DNA from: an uncultured Faecalibacterium sp.
Lineage (GTDB): Bacteria; Bacillota; Clostridia; Oscillospirales; Ruminococcaceae
Reading direction: 5' to 3'
Length of the DNA stretch: 52,709 nucleotides
Assembly: GCA_934540955.1 (NCBI GenBank)
Contig: CAKTCY010000007.1
Location: forward strand, 1 to 52,709
The notes below the pieces were generated by a model. It worked only from the letters and a program-made list of their open reading frames with translations, ran no database searches and had not been told where the DNA came from. Both the position numbers and the translations under genes were made by a program. This document shows positions 1-8,352 of the stretch, piece by piece; the first letter of the stretch is position 1, and every line of letters begins with the position of its first letter.

Positions 1-19
1 GAAAAAACAGGCATAAAAG

Positions 20-57
20 AACAGGGCGCATCCCATAAAAAGAGATACGCCCTGTTT
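20..57 (-). terminator. Terminator of the DUF6061-like gene
   Basis: Inverted repeat with arms AACAGGGCG and CGCCCTGTT, read on the minus strand just after the stop codon of the gene at 66-317. The distal side continues into a run rich in T on the minus strand. Confidence 0.6.
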
Positions 58-65
58 TGCTATTC

Positions 66-317
66 TTAATCTTCTAACCCATGGCTCCCAGCCACATTCT
101 TCAAATACTTCTCCGGGTCACCGTTCAGAATCAGGTCTGCATAGCCCAGCGGGTCATTGTAGATAAGGTAGTCCAGTTCGGTCTGCTGTGCCATGGTCAC
201 ATCCAGTGCATCCTCGACCCCGGTGCAGTCAATGGAGATTTTCCTCCCATCCCGGAGCAGCAGCTCCACGCAGCCGGTGTCCATGTTAAACTTGCAGGTT
301 CTTTCATCGTACTTCAT
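66..317 (-). CDS. Small DUF6061-like protein, unknown function
   Basis: An 83-residue acidic cytoplasmic protein with no signal peptide or membrane segment. The sequence (MKYDERTCKFNMDTG at the start, a central LDYLIYNDP stretch, ending in GDPEKYLKNV) resembles the small Firmicutes family DUF6061, which I recall rather than having searched. The start is supported by AAGGA about 8 nt upstream of the ATG. It is followed by its own hairpin terminator, so it is probably monocistronic. No function can be inferred. Confidence 0.7.
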   Translation of the reverse strand: MKYDERTCKFNMDTGCVELLLRDGRKISIDCTGVEDALDVTMAQQTELDYLIYNDPLGYADLILNGDPEKYLKNVAGSHGLED

Positions 318-448
318 GTTTGTGTCCTTTCTGCCTTACGGCACCTTTACAGCTGTAACTTTCGTGATACGTCTTTTTTGATAAGGTTTTGGACACACAG
401 CCGTCGGGAAGGAGCCTTCATTCTGCTTTCCAAAGAAAACAAAAAATC

Positions 449-485
449 CGAACCCTTCTCCTATCGAGAAAAAGTTCGGATTTTC
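449..485. terminator. Bidirectional hairpin between tRNA-Leu and the DUF6061-like gene
   Basis: Arms AAAATCCGAAC and GTTCGGATTTT flank a loop of about 15 nt. The A/T-rich ends can give a T-run on either strand. On the minus strand it lies directly downstream of the tRNA-Leu gene. Confidence 0.7.
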
Positions 486-491
486 ATTGTT

Positions 492-578
492 TGGTGCGGA
501 TAAGAGGACTTGAACCTCCACCGAGTTGCCCCGATTAGAACCTGAATCTAACGCGTCTGCCAATTCCGCCATATCCGC
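492..578 (-). tRNA. tRNA-Leu (CAG)
   Basis: On the minus strand, acceptor GCGGATA pairs with TATCCGC, followed by discriminator A and an encoded CCA. The anticodon arm TTAGA-TTCAGGT-TCTAA gives anticodon CAG. A long variable arm (class II) fits leucine. Confidence 0.95.
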
Positions 579-622
579 ATATTCTGTTGTGTTCGTGAGC
601 TGTGACGCTCGGAACGATAGTT

Positions 623-650
623 ATTATACCAGATGCAGGAAAATTGTCAA
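623..650 (-). promoter_or_regulatory. Promoter of tRNA-Leu
   Basis: Minus-strand TTGACA (645-650), 16-bp spacer, TATAAT (623-628). A consensus sigma-A promoter about 45 bp upstream of the tRNA. The rest of 579-824 holds no gene I can support. Confidence 0.8.
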
Positions 651-824
651 GCACTTTTTTGAAAAACTTTTTATCCTTTCAGAAATAATCATACTTTCGT
701 AAAAAAGGCTGCCGTAGTCTGTGGTTCCGGTCAACCTGGTGTCGCACCGAGTACCCTGCAAGCGTTTTTGCGGCGTTTGCAGACGCTTTGCGTTGTATTG
801 CGTGTGCCGTGCACTGTTTTGGGT

Positions 825-853
825 TTGACAGGGTTTTCGCGGCGATGTAGAAT
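825..853 (+). promoter_or_regulatory. Promoter of the threonine aldolase gene
   Basis: TTGACA (825-830), 17-bp spacer, TAGAAT (848-853), with the start codon 45 bp further on. Confidence 0.8.
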
Positions 854-897
854 AGAGGTATTGTTTTCTTATAAAATATATAGAGGAGCGTTTTGCC

Positions 898-1920
898 ATG
901 CTGTATTTTGAAAACGACTACTGCGAGGGTGCACACCCCGCCATTTTGCAAAAGCTGACCGAGACCAACTTTGAAAAGGTCTCCGGCTACGGCACCGACC
1001 CCTACTGCGCCAGCGCCCGGGAGAAGATCCGCGCCGCCTGCGCCTGCCCGGAGGCCGATGTGCAGTTCATCTCCGGTGGCACCCAGAGCAACGCCATCGT
1101 CATCGCGTCCATGCTGCAGCGGTGGCAGGGCGTGGTGGCTGCTGCCACCGGTCATGTGGCCGGGCACGAGGCCGGTGCCATCGAGTACACCGGCCACAAG
1201 GTCATCACCCTGCCGCAGCACAACGGCAAGCTGGACGCCGCCGAGCTGCGGGCGCTGGTGGCCACCTTTTACGCCGACGACAACCACGACCATATGGTGT
1301 TCCCCGGCATGGTGTACATCTCCCACCCCACCGAGTACGGCACCCTGTACACCAAGGCCGAGCTGGAGGCCCTGCACGCTGTCTGTCAGGAGTACAAGAT
1401 GCCGCTGTTCCTCGATGGTGCACGGCTGGGCTACGGTCTGGCTGCCGAGGGCACGGACGTGACACTGGCCGACCTTGCCCGGCTGACCGATGTGTTCTAC
1501 ATCGGCGGCACCAAGGTGGGTGCGCTGTGCGGCGAGGCTGTGGTGTTCCCCCACGGTGCACCGGCACACTTTATGACCATGGTCAAGCAGCAGGGCGCAC
1601 TGCTGGCAAAGGGGCGGCTGCTGGGCATCCAGTTCGACGTGCTGTTCACCGATGACCTGTATTTCTCCATCAGCAAAAACGCCATTGCCACCGCCAACCG
1701 CCTGAAAAAGGGCTTTGCGGAAAAGGGCTACCGCTTCTTTATGGACTCCCCCACCAACCAGATCTTCCTTGTGCTGGAAAACGCTCAGCTGGCTGCGCTG
1801 GAGGGCAAGGCAAAGTTCGGCTTCTGGGAGAAGTTCGATGACACCCACACCGTGGTGCGTATCGCCACCAGCTGGGCCACCCGCATGGACGAGGTGGAAG
1901 CGCTGATTGCCCTGATGTGA
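898..1920 (+). CDS. ltaE: Low-specificity threonine aldolase family PLP enzyme
   Basis: A 340-residue cytoplasmic enzyme of the beta-eliminating lyase / L-threonine aldolase family, which cleaves threonine or allo-threonine to glycine and acetaldehyde. The N-terminus (ENDYCEGAHPAIL) is typical. FLDGARLGYG carries the Asp that contacts the PLP pyridine nitrogen, and YIGGTKVGALCGEAVVF carries the Schiff-base Lys. Length matches the family. GAGGAG lies upstream of the ATG. It has its own promoter (825-853) and hairpin terminator (2005-2046), so it is monocistronic. Substrate stereospecificity cannot be read from sequence. Confidence 0.9.
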   Translation: MLYFENDYCEGAHPAILQKLTETNFEKVSGYGTDPYCASAREKIRAACACPEADVQFISGGTQSNAIVIASMLQRWQGVVAAATGHVAGHEAGAIEYTGHKVITLPQHNGKLDAAELRALVATFYADDNHDHMVFPGMVYISHPTEYGTLYTKAELEALHAVCQEYKMPLFLDGARLGYGLAAEGTDVTLADLARLTDVFYIGGTKVGALCGEAVVFPHGAPAHFMTMVKQQGALLAKGRLLGIQFDVLFTDDLYFSISKNAIATANRLKKGFAEKGYRFFMDSPTNQIFLVLENAQLAALEGKAKFGFWEKFDDTHTVVRIATSWATRMDEVEALIALM

Positions 1921-1942
1921 TCCTGCGCCCCTTTTGGGGGAG

Positions 1943-2040
1943 AACGATTTGAATGCCCTCCGCGTTGTTCTGGGCATTTTTAGCGGAAAAATATTTATAA
2001 TTTGGGGACAGCGGAGCGTCTGCGGACGCTCCGCTGTCCC
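1943..2040. repeat. One-ended copy of the MITE-like repeat
   Basis: Positions 1943-1977 match the terminal inverted repeat of the elements at 36905-37248 and 41577-41889 (ATGCCCTCCGC and TCTGGGCAT conserved). The next ~60 bp, including TTTATAATTT and a long hairpin, match the right end of the 36.9-kb element in reverse orientation. No second end is present. Confidence 0.75.
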
Positions 2041-2046
2041 GTTTTT
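2005..2046 (+). terminator. Terminator of threonine aldolase gene
   Basis: Perfect 16-bp stem (GGGACAGCGGAGCGTC / GACGCTCCGCTGTCCC) with loop TGCG, followed by GTTTTT. It lies inside the repeat remnant. The same hairpin core recurs at 24031-24066 and 37149-37184. Confidence 0.85.
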
Positions 2047-2050
2047 ACGG

Positions 2051-2092
2051 AAAAGGCTCAGAAGCGCCGACAGGTGCTTCTGAGCCTTTTTT
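2051..2092. terminator. Bidirectional terminator between convergent genes
   Basis: AAAAGGCTCAGAAGC and GCTTCTGAGCCTTTTTT around a 10-nt loop. It ends at the stop codon of the minus-strand oxidoreductase gene and gives T-runs on both strands. Confidence 0.85.
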
Positions 2093-3116
2093 ATCTTTTC
2101 TCTGTATTCCACGGCTGCGGGGCGCTTTCCACCGGCTGGCCGGGGGCGGCAAGGGCGCGCTCCATCAGCAGGGCAAGGTAGGCGTCCTGCAAGGCGTCTG
2201 CCAGCGGATAGACCTCTGCCCCGCCGGCAAGATAGCCCTGTATCCTGTCCAGAAAGCAGGCGATGGCGGTCTCGTCCTCGTTAAGCCCTGCCTGCGCGGC
2301 GGCAGCTGCCAGCGGGTCGGGCAGCTGGGTCAGCAGACGGCACACCGGCTCTCCGGCAGCATCCAGACAGCGCAGGATATCATCGAACACTTCGCCCCGC
2401 TCTCCCTGCACGCTGGTGTGGGTGCTGCGCAGATAGGAGTGGTACTGCACGCCGTTAAAATCCAGAAACGCCGTGCCGCCGCCCGCAAATTCCAGCGTGT
2501 GCTGCTGCAGGGTCTTTTCCACCAATGCGCCGTTATGCACCGCGCCCCAGCGGGAGTCCGTCTCGATGATCCTTTCCGTCCAGCTGCGTCCGGTCACACG
2601 CACCGTCTGCTGCCCGGCATTCAGGAACTGCCGTGCCAGACTGACCGCGTGGTAGCCGTGCGCCACCGACAGCCGGGCAAGCTGCGGCGTGCCCAGTGCG
2701 CCGCTGCGCACCGCCGCCAGCCGCTTTGCCAGCGTGGGGTACAGCCAGTACTGCTCTGCCACCTGCAGCCTTGCGCCCTGCCGGTGCAGCTGCCAGAGGG
2801 CGCGCAGCGCGTCCTCGTCCAGTGCCGCCGGGGTCTCGCACAGCACGGCAAAGCCCCGGGCGAGCCATTCGGTGCTGACGGCGGCGATGGACGCCTTGTT
2901 CACCGCCACCACCACAAGGTCCGGGTGCAGGGCAATGCACTGCTCCGCCGAGGTGCTTACCGGCACGCCGTACTCCCGGTGCATTTTTTCGGCCTTTTCC
3001 TCGGTGCGGCAAAGCATGGCGCACAGCTCGAACCGCTCCGGCAGCGCCTGCGCGATGCGCCAGTAAAACAGCGACCGCCAGCCGGAGCCTACTACAATAA
3101 ACCGCAGCTTAGCCAT
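2091..3116 (-). CDS. Gfo/Idh/MocA-like protein lacking the catalytic Lys
   Basis: A 341-residue protein with an N-terminal Rossmann fold (RFIVVGSGWRSLFYWR, residues 5-20) and a Gfo/Idh/MocA-type C-terminal domain. The EKP motif that normally supplies the catalytic lysine reads CETPAALD (residues 93-100), so the lysine is replaced by threonine. It may therefore be a non-canonical or non-catalytic partner. The start at 3116 is chosen because GGAGG lies 9 nt upstream; the frame is open further upstream but lacks a ribosome site. It overlaps the stop of the preceding oxidoreductase by 8 nt, so the two are translationally coupled. Substrate unknown. Confidence 0.8.
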   Translation of the reverse strand: MAKLRFIVVGSGWRSLFYWRIAQALPERFELCAMLCRTEEKAEKMHREYGVPVSTSAEQCIALHPDLVVVAVNKASIAAVSTEWLARGFAVLCETPAALDEDALRALWQLHRQGARLQVAEQYWLYPTLAKRLAAVRSGALGTPQLARLSVAHGYHAVSLARQFLNAGQQTVRVTGRSWTERIIETDSRWGAVHNGALVEKTLQQHTLEFAGGGTAFLDFNGVQYHSYLRSTHTSVQGERGEVFDDILRCLDAAGEPVCRLLTQLPDPLAAAAAQAGLNEDETAIACFLDRIQGYLAGGAEVYPLADALQDAYLALLMERALAAPGQPVESAPQPWNTEKR

Positions 3117-4233
3117 TTGCCTGTTCCTCCTGAATATGTTTTTGCAGCTCCCGCTCAAACCGTTCCGCGTCCAGCGGCAGGGTGATCTTTTCGCCCAGCC
3201 AAGCGGACAGGTAGGCCGCGTCGGTCAGCTCCAGCGCCCGCACGCCCTCCACGCCGGGGGCGGTCAGGGGCGTGCCGTGCAAAATGGCATCCGCAAAGTT
3301 TGCCAGCATCTCCGGGTAGGGCTCCGTTTGCGGCGCAAACTGCTCGGTGACGGTAGTCTCGGTAAGCTGCTGGCGCTCGGTGCAATCGGCGGTGCGGCGG
3401 TAGGTCTCGGTGTCCGGTTCGTAGGTGTGCAGGGTAAGGGTGTCCTTTTCCAGCAGGGCAGTGCCCCTGGTGCCCACGATCTCCAGCCGCTCGGTGTAGC
3501 TGCCTTCGCCGGTGGAAAGGATAAAGGTAGCCGTGCGCTGCTGCGGATACTCCATGAGCAGGGTGGCTTCGTCGTCCACCATGAAATCATTATACTTACC
3601 GTAGGGTATCATGGCATAAATACTAGTTGGCATCCCGAACAGCCACTGCCAGATGTCCAGAATGTGCTGGCCCTGATTGAGCAGCGCACCGCCGCCCTCC
3701 CCTGCCCAGCTGGAGCGCCAGCTGCCGGAGCGGTGGTACATCCATGTGCGGAAGTAGCGGCTGTTTTCCAGCTGCACCCGCTTGATCTCGCCCAACGCCC
3801 CATCATCCAGTAATTTTTTGAGCCGCATATACTTTTTGTAGCGACGCTGATGGAACATCATGGCGAAAACAAGGCCGCTTTCCTCGGCGGCGCGGTTCAT
3901 TTCCAGCGCCGGTGCCAGCGCGTTTGCGCTGGGCTTGTCGCACAGAACGTGCTTGCCGTGGGCAAAGGCCTGTATCACCAGCGCCGGATGGGTCTTGTGG
4001 GGGGTGACCACCAGCACGGCGTCAAACTCCTCTGCATAATCGTACAGCTGGTCTGCGCCGGGGCACACCCGCACCGTATCCGGCAGGGTGTCCCTTGCCC
4101 ACTGCTGCGCCCCGGCGCTGCGGCAGACCACGGCGGTCAGGCGCAATGCGCCCGCCTTTCCTTCTGCGATCATCTGGGCATACTTGCGCCCCATGACCCC
4201 TGTACCAATAACGGCTGCGCGTACCTCCTGCAT
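3109..4233 (-). CDS. Gfo/Idh/MocA family oxidoreductase
   Basis: A 374-residue NAD(P)-dependent dehydrogenase. The Rossmann motif VIGTGVMGRKYAQ is at residues 8-20, the EKP-type motif CDKPSANAL at 98-106, and GGGALLNQGQHILDIWQW supplies the catalytic-domain His. Members oxidise sugars, inositols or sugar acids; the substrate is not deducible here. GGAGGGACCATC precedes the ATG. It is followed, with 8-nt overlap, by the Lys-less paralog, and preceded by the CobW-like gene 54 nt upstream, so the three may be cotranscribed. Confidence 0.88.
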   Translation of the reverse strand: MQEVRAAVIGTGVMGRKYAQMIAEGKAGALRLTAVVCRSAGAQQWARDTLPDTVRVCPGADQLYDYAEEFDAVLVVTPHKTHPALVIQAFAHGKHVLCDKPSANALAPALEMNRAAEESGLVFAMMFHQRRYKKYMRLKKLLDDGALGEIKRVQLENSRYFRTWMYHRSGSWRSSWAGEGGGALLNQGQHILDIWQWLFGMPTSIYAMIPYGKYNDFMVDDEATLLMEYPQQRTATFILSTGEGSYTERLEIVGTRGTALLEKDTLTLHTYEPDTETYRRTADCTERQQLTETTVTEQFAPQTEPYPEMLANFADAILHGTPLTAPGVEGVRALELTDAAYLSAWLGEKITLPLDAERFERELQKHIQEEQANG

Positions 4234-4287
4234 GATGGTCCCTCCTGTTTTTCCACAATGTATTTTATTATGGGGGAAAACTGCCTT

Positions 4288-5226
4288 TCACCCCTTCAAT
4301 CTTGCTTCAATGGCGGCTTTATCCAGTGCCTCGCCGATGACGATGACCACCTCCTGCCCCTGCGGGATGGGCGCAAGGGTGCAGCCGGCGGCGGTGGCGT
4401 TCAGCTCCAGCCAGCCGCCTGCCGGGGCGGGCGCAAAGCCCTTGACCCGCAGCACCCGCCCGCACTCGGGCGCTGTGAACAGCCGCTGTGCGGCGGCCTG
4501 CAGCTGCTCCGGGGTAAGGTGCAGCTCCAGAAAGCAAAGGGAGCTGAAGGCCGCGTGCTGGTCAAAATGCAGCTTTTCGCAGCTGGCCTGCCGGTAGCCG
4601 CAGGCGGAAAGGGCGGCAAGGTCGGCATCGGTCAGGGCGTCCCAGTCCTTGGCAACAATTTCCCCGGGCGCAAAGCGGCGGGAGGACTTTGCAGCCTCCA
4701 GCGCCCGCTCCAGATGGGCAGCGGCGGCGGCGCACTGGGCAGGCGCTGCCAGCTGGGCGCGGCTCAGCAGCACACAGCCCGCGTTCATGGTCTCGGAGGC
4801 CAGCAGATACTCTGCCTGCGGCGAAAGCGTCTCCGGCAGCAGGGCGTCCACGATGGCGATCACGCTGCCCAGCTGATACCACCGGTCCAGCGGGTCGTCC
4901 CGCAGGATATCGAAAAACTCATCCACATCAAAGATGCCGCTGGGCTCCACCACCACCCGGTCAAAGCCGCGCATGGCCATGGCGATGAGCTTGGTGCGCA
5001 TCCGGCGCTGGTGGGTGTCGCAGTCGCTGCCGCCGCTGATGGTCTCCACATCGCAGCCGGGGCCCAGCACCTCCTGCACCAGCATGGCGTCCACGTTCAC
5101 CGCGCCAAAATCGTTTTCCAGAATGCACACCTTGTGCCCCTGCTGTACCAGATACCGCACATAGCGGCGCAGAAAGGTGGTCTTGCCTGCACCCAAAAAG
5201 CCGGTGATGAGATCCACCTGAACCAT
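4288..5226 (-). CDS. Divergent CobW/COG0523-type P-loop protein
   Basis: A 312-residue member of the G3E (CobW/YjiA/UreG) P-loop group. Walker A GFLGAGKTTFLRRY is at residues 9-22, and EPSGIFDVDEFFDIL follows as in metallochaperones of this class. Two hallmarks are missing: the metal-binding CxCC box reads GGSDCDTHQ (residues 65-73), and the NKxD guanine-specificity motif appears as LLSRAQLA. The short C-terminal domain (CobW_C-like) is retained. GGAGG lies upstream of the ATG. A terminator at 5246-5279 separates it from the GGDEF-EAL gene. Role unknown; metal delivery is only a family-level suggestion. Confidence 0.8.
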   Translation of the reverse strand: MVQVDLITGFLGAGKTTFLRRYVRYLVQQGHKVCILENDFGAVNVDAMLVQEVLGPGCDVETISGGSDCDTHQRRMRTKLIAMAMRGFDRVVVEPSGIFDVDEFFDILRDDPLDRWYQLGSVIAIVDALLPETLSPQAEYLLASETMNAGCVLLSRAQLAAPAQCAAAAAHLERALEAAKSSRRFAPGEIVAKDWDALTDADLAALSACGYRQASCEKLHFDQHAAFSSLCFLELHLTPEQLQAAAQRLFTAPECGRVLRVKGFAPAPAGGWLELNATAAGCTLAPIPQGQEVVIVIGEALDKAAIEARLKG

Positions 5227-5245
5227 ATTTCTCTACCTCCGTTGC

Positions 5246-5279
5246 AAAAACCCTCCCAGCGCCGCAGCGCCCGGGAGGG
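5246..5279 (-). terminator. Terminator after the GGDEF-EAL gene
   Basis: Minus-strand stem CCCTCCC / GGGAGGG with GC-rich inner pairing, followed by TTTTT (plus-strand 5246-5250). Confidence 0.75.
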
Positions 5280-5287
5280 CTTGTATT

Positions 5288-8200
5288 TCAGTCTTTTTTG
5301 CGGCGCTGCAATTCCCCGATGATCGCAGCTGCCTCCGGCGCGATCGCCCCCGGCACAATGGCCGGGCGTGCCAGAAAATAGCCCTGCAAAAGGTCTGCGC
5401 CCAGCTCGATGACCGTGCGCAGCTCGGCGGCGGTCTCCACGCCCTCGGCAACGATCTTCATGCTGCGGGGGTGGGCGTAGGCCACCACATTGCGCAGGAT
5501 CTGCTGCTTGTCCGGCGAGGTGTCGATGCCCCGGATGATGGTAATATCCACCTTGACGAACCGGGGTGCAAGCTGCAATAGCGTATTCTCGTTGGAATAG
5601 CCGCTGCCGTAATCGTCCAGTGCAAACATCCCGGAAAAGCCCGGTGCATTGCGCTTTCTCTCCAGTGCTTCGTAGTCGATTTCTTCCTCTTCGGTGATCT
5701 CGACGACCATGCGGCGGCACAGCTCGTGCCAATGGTTGTTTATATATTTGCCGTCCTCATGCGACAGGCAGGCGTTGGCAATGGAGTTGACAAAGAGCAT
5801 AGCATCCCCGGACACGCTGCCCGCCCGGCACAGGCTGTCGAAGGTCTCCAGCGCCTTGGTAAAGGTGATGCGCTCGATCTCGTACAGAGCCCCCTGCTCC
5901 CGCGCCAGCTTCATGATGGTGGCCGGGGAGCGCAGGGTGGGCAGGTCGGAGCGCATCAGCGCCTCGTAGGCGATCACCCTGCCGCTGCGCGCCGAGAAGA
6001 TGGGCTGGAAGCAGTAGAACACCTGCGCATTGCTGAGCAGCTGCCGGAACTCCCGGCGGGTGCGCTCGGCGTAGGCTTCGCGGTTGTACACCCCGATGTC
6101 GAACTCCTCCACCCGGCCTTTTTCCGCGTGCTTGACCTGATACATGGCAAAGTCGGCGTATTTTTTTAAGGTCTCCCAGTCCTGCCCATCGTCCGGGTAC
6201 CACGCAATGCCGCCGGAAAGGCTGATGTGCAAAGCGTTGCCGCTGGGCAGCAGTGCCACATTTTGCTGCATGGCCTTGCTCAGGTACTCGATTTTTTCCC
6301 GCACGGCGTCCCGGCTGCGGTAGCCGTGGAACAGCACAAGGAACTCGTCACCGGAAAGGCGGGCGCACACCGTCCCGGCGGGGGTATTCTCCCGCAGGCA
6401 CTGGCCGGTGCGGCGGATGTACTGGTCGCCCCAGTCGTGACCGTAGGTATCGTTGATGTGCTTGAGGTTATCCAGGTCCATCATCAGCAGCGCCGCCACG
6501 CCCATGCGCTCCGGTGCGGCAAACAGCTCTGTGCACACCCGGTTGAAGGCCTGCCGGTTGTACAGCCCGGTCAGGATATCGTAATCGCGCTCGTGCTCAA
6601 TGCGCTTCCGCTCCAGCACGTTAGTGGTCACGTCCTCGGCAAGGCCGATCTTGGCGTGCCCCTCGATGGTGCTGCGCAGCATGATGTACCGCACCCGGTC
6701 CGGCTGCCGGATGGTCAGCAGCTCGTCCCCCTCGGCGGTGTGGGCGCAGGCATTCTTTTCCCGGATGCCCTTGAGCACCTCCTCGAACCGGCGCACGCTC
6801 AGCTGTTCGCCCTGGATCTCGGGCATCCCCAGCAGGGAGAAGAAGTTATCGGTCACAAAGACGCTGCCGGTGTCGGTGCGCAGCTCGTAGCCACCGATCT
6901 CCACACTGGCCATATCCATGATGCGCAAAAACTTGGTGGAGTTGGTCACCAGCTCCTTATTCAGCTGGGTAATGGTCTCGGCAAAGCGGTCCACCTCCCG
7001 GATGGCGGTGCGGGACAGGTGGGGGAAGATCTTTTTCTCCTGCGCGTCTATCACCTCGCGGTACAGATGGTCGATGGGGCTGGCCAGACGCGCCGAGATC
7101 AGCAGGCTGCCCAAAACGCTCAGCACCAGTGTGACCACTATGGTAACCAGCAGCACCTTGCGCACCCGGTCGGAAAAGACCAGCAGCACCGACTGCTCCA
7201 TGGTACCCGCCAGAAACCATTTTTCACCGGCAAAGGGCGCGTTGCGGTTATACACCTGCAGCGGCTCCAGCACCATATAGTAGCGTTTTCCGTTCAGCTC
7301 CAGCCAGTTGCCGTCCTCACCGCGGCGGCAGTTCAGAACGCCCAGCGGTGCATCCGCAGCCACCAGATCCTCGCCGGAGGTCACGGTCTTGCGCAGAGTG
7401 AACACGCTGTCCGTCAGCGCATCGGTGGTGGTCACGATAAAATAAGTGCCTGCCTTATCCTCGTCCAGCTCGGTGAAAGGCAGCTTGGTTTTCAGATACT
7501 CGGTAAGCAGCTCCACGCCCACCACGCCGTATACTGTGCCGTCCGGTAAGATCAGCGGCATCGAGTAGGCAATGGCGTGCCGGTCGTCCCCTGCCAGACA
7601 GTAGGAGTTTATGGTCCAGCGGCCATAGCTTTCCGCCGAAAGGCTGGCACCGCTCTTATACGCGGTCTGAAATACCGTGCGCAGGATGCCGCCCTTGGTA
7701 TTGCCCTGATAAGGGAAGGCGGGCTGCCAGCCCTTATCCGTGCCGATGCCCAGCTTTTTTACCACGGTGGCGCTGGCGCGTTCCAGCAAAAGGTCGCTGT
7801 TGCGCTCCGAGGGGCGGGCATCCGGGTCCAGATCCCGCAGGTAGATGCCGGGCATTTTTTTGCCCACCTCGCAGGTATCCAGATCGTGGGTGTTCAGCAT
7901 GATAAAAATGCCGGTCACCTGCTTTGCGCGCAGGGTGTCCAAAAGCTGCGGGGCAAGGGTAACCAGCAAAGCATCGCTCTGCTCGCTGCTGTTATCCAGC
8001 GTATCCAGCGAGATATCGCCGCTTTGCAGCAGCTGCTGGGTGGTGGCGTTGATCTGCTCGCTCAGCTGCCCAAGATCCTCCGCGTTCCGCAGGATCTCCT
8101 GCACATAGCTGGCGCGGTTGCGCACCCGCATGGTAAGCAGATCCTTGGCGTTTTCGTCCAGCTTCCCGGTCACGTTGACGGCAAGCATGCTGACGACCGC

Positions 8201-8317
8201 CAGCAACAGCTCCACCACCATCACCAGCATCATGGTAGCAAAAATATTGTTGAACACCGTTCTTTCCGGTCTGTTTGCCAAGCGCTGCCGCTGGTGCTCT
8301 TTCCATGCGTCAAACAT
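5288..8317 (-). CDS. Membrane-bound sensor with GGDEF and EAL domains
   Basis: A 1009-residue c-di-GMP signalling protein. TM1 is at about 24-47, a large extracytoplasmic dCache-like sensor at 50-380 (MPLILPDGTVYGVVGVEL near 253-270), TM2 at about 386-408, then a HAMP-like linker and a PAS-like region (460-565). The GGDEF domain carries SGDEF at 655-659 and no RxxD inhibitory site. The EAL domain carries EAL 785-787, FVN 842-844, VVEITE 871-876, ALDDYGSGYS 899-908, KVD 922-924, AEGVET 957-962 and QGY 978-980, so both enzymatic activities look possible. The start at 8317 is supported by AAGGGGG upstream. It lies 35 nt behind the solute-binding lipoprotein gene, almost certainly in the same operon. 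Confidence 0.92.
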   Translation of the reverse strand: MFDAWKEHQRQRLANRPERTVFNNIFATMMLVMVVELLLAVVSMLAVNVTGKLDENAKDLLTMRVRNRASYVQEILRNAEDLGQLSEQINATTQQLLQSGDISLDTLDNSSEQSDALLVTLAPQLLDTLRAKQVTGIFIMLNTHDLDTCEVGKKMPGIYLRDLDPDARPSERNSDLLLERASATVVKKLGIGTDKGWQPAFPYQGNTKGGILRTVFQTAYKSGASLSAESYGRWTINSYCLAGDDRHAIAYSMPLILPDGTVYGVVGVELLTEYLKTKLPFTELDEDKAGTYFIVTTTDALTDSVFTLRKTVTSGEDLVAADAPLGVLNCRRGEDGNWLELNGKRYYMVLEPLQVYNRNAPFAGEKWFLAGTMEQSVLLVFSDRVRKVLLVTIVVTLVLSVLGSLLISARLASPIDHLYREVIDAQEKKIFPHLSRTAIREVDRFAETITQLNKELVTNSTKFLRIMDMASVEIGGYELRTDTGSVFVTDNFFSLLGMPEIQGEQLSVRRFEEVLKGIREKNACAHTAEGDELLTIRQPDRVRYIMLRSTIEGHAKIGLAEDVTTNVLERKRIEHERDYDILTGLYNRQAFNRVCTELFAAPERMGVAALLMMDLDNLKHINDTYGHDWGDQYIRRTGQCLRENTPAGTVCARLSGDEFLVLFHGYRSRDAVREKIEYLSKAMQQNVALLPSGNALHISLSGGIAWYPDDGQDWETLKKYADFAMYQVKHAEKGRVEEFDIGVYNREAYAERTRREFRQLLSNAQVFYCFQPIFSARSGRVIAYEALMRSDLPTLRSPATIMKLAREQGALYEIERITFTKALETFDSLCRAGSVSGDAMLFVNSIANACLSHEDGKYINNHWHELCRRMVVEITEEEEIDYEALERKRNAPGFSGMFALDDYGSGYSNENTLLQLAPRFVKVDITIIRGIDTSPDKQQILRNVVAYAHPRSMKIVAEGVETAAELRTVIELGADLLQGYFLARPAIVPGAIAPEAAAIIGELQRRKKD

Positions 8318-8352
8318 CTTCCTTACCCCCTTTCTGTGTTTTTTCCGGGCGC

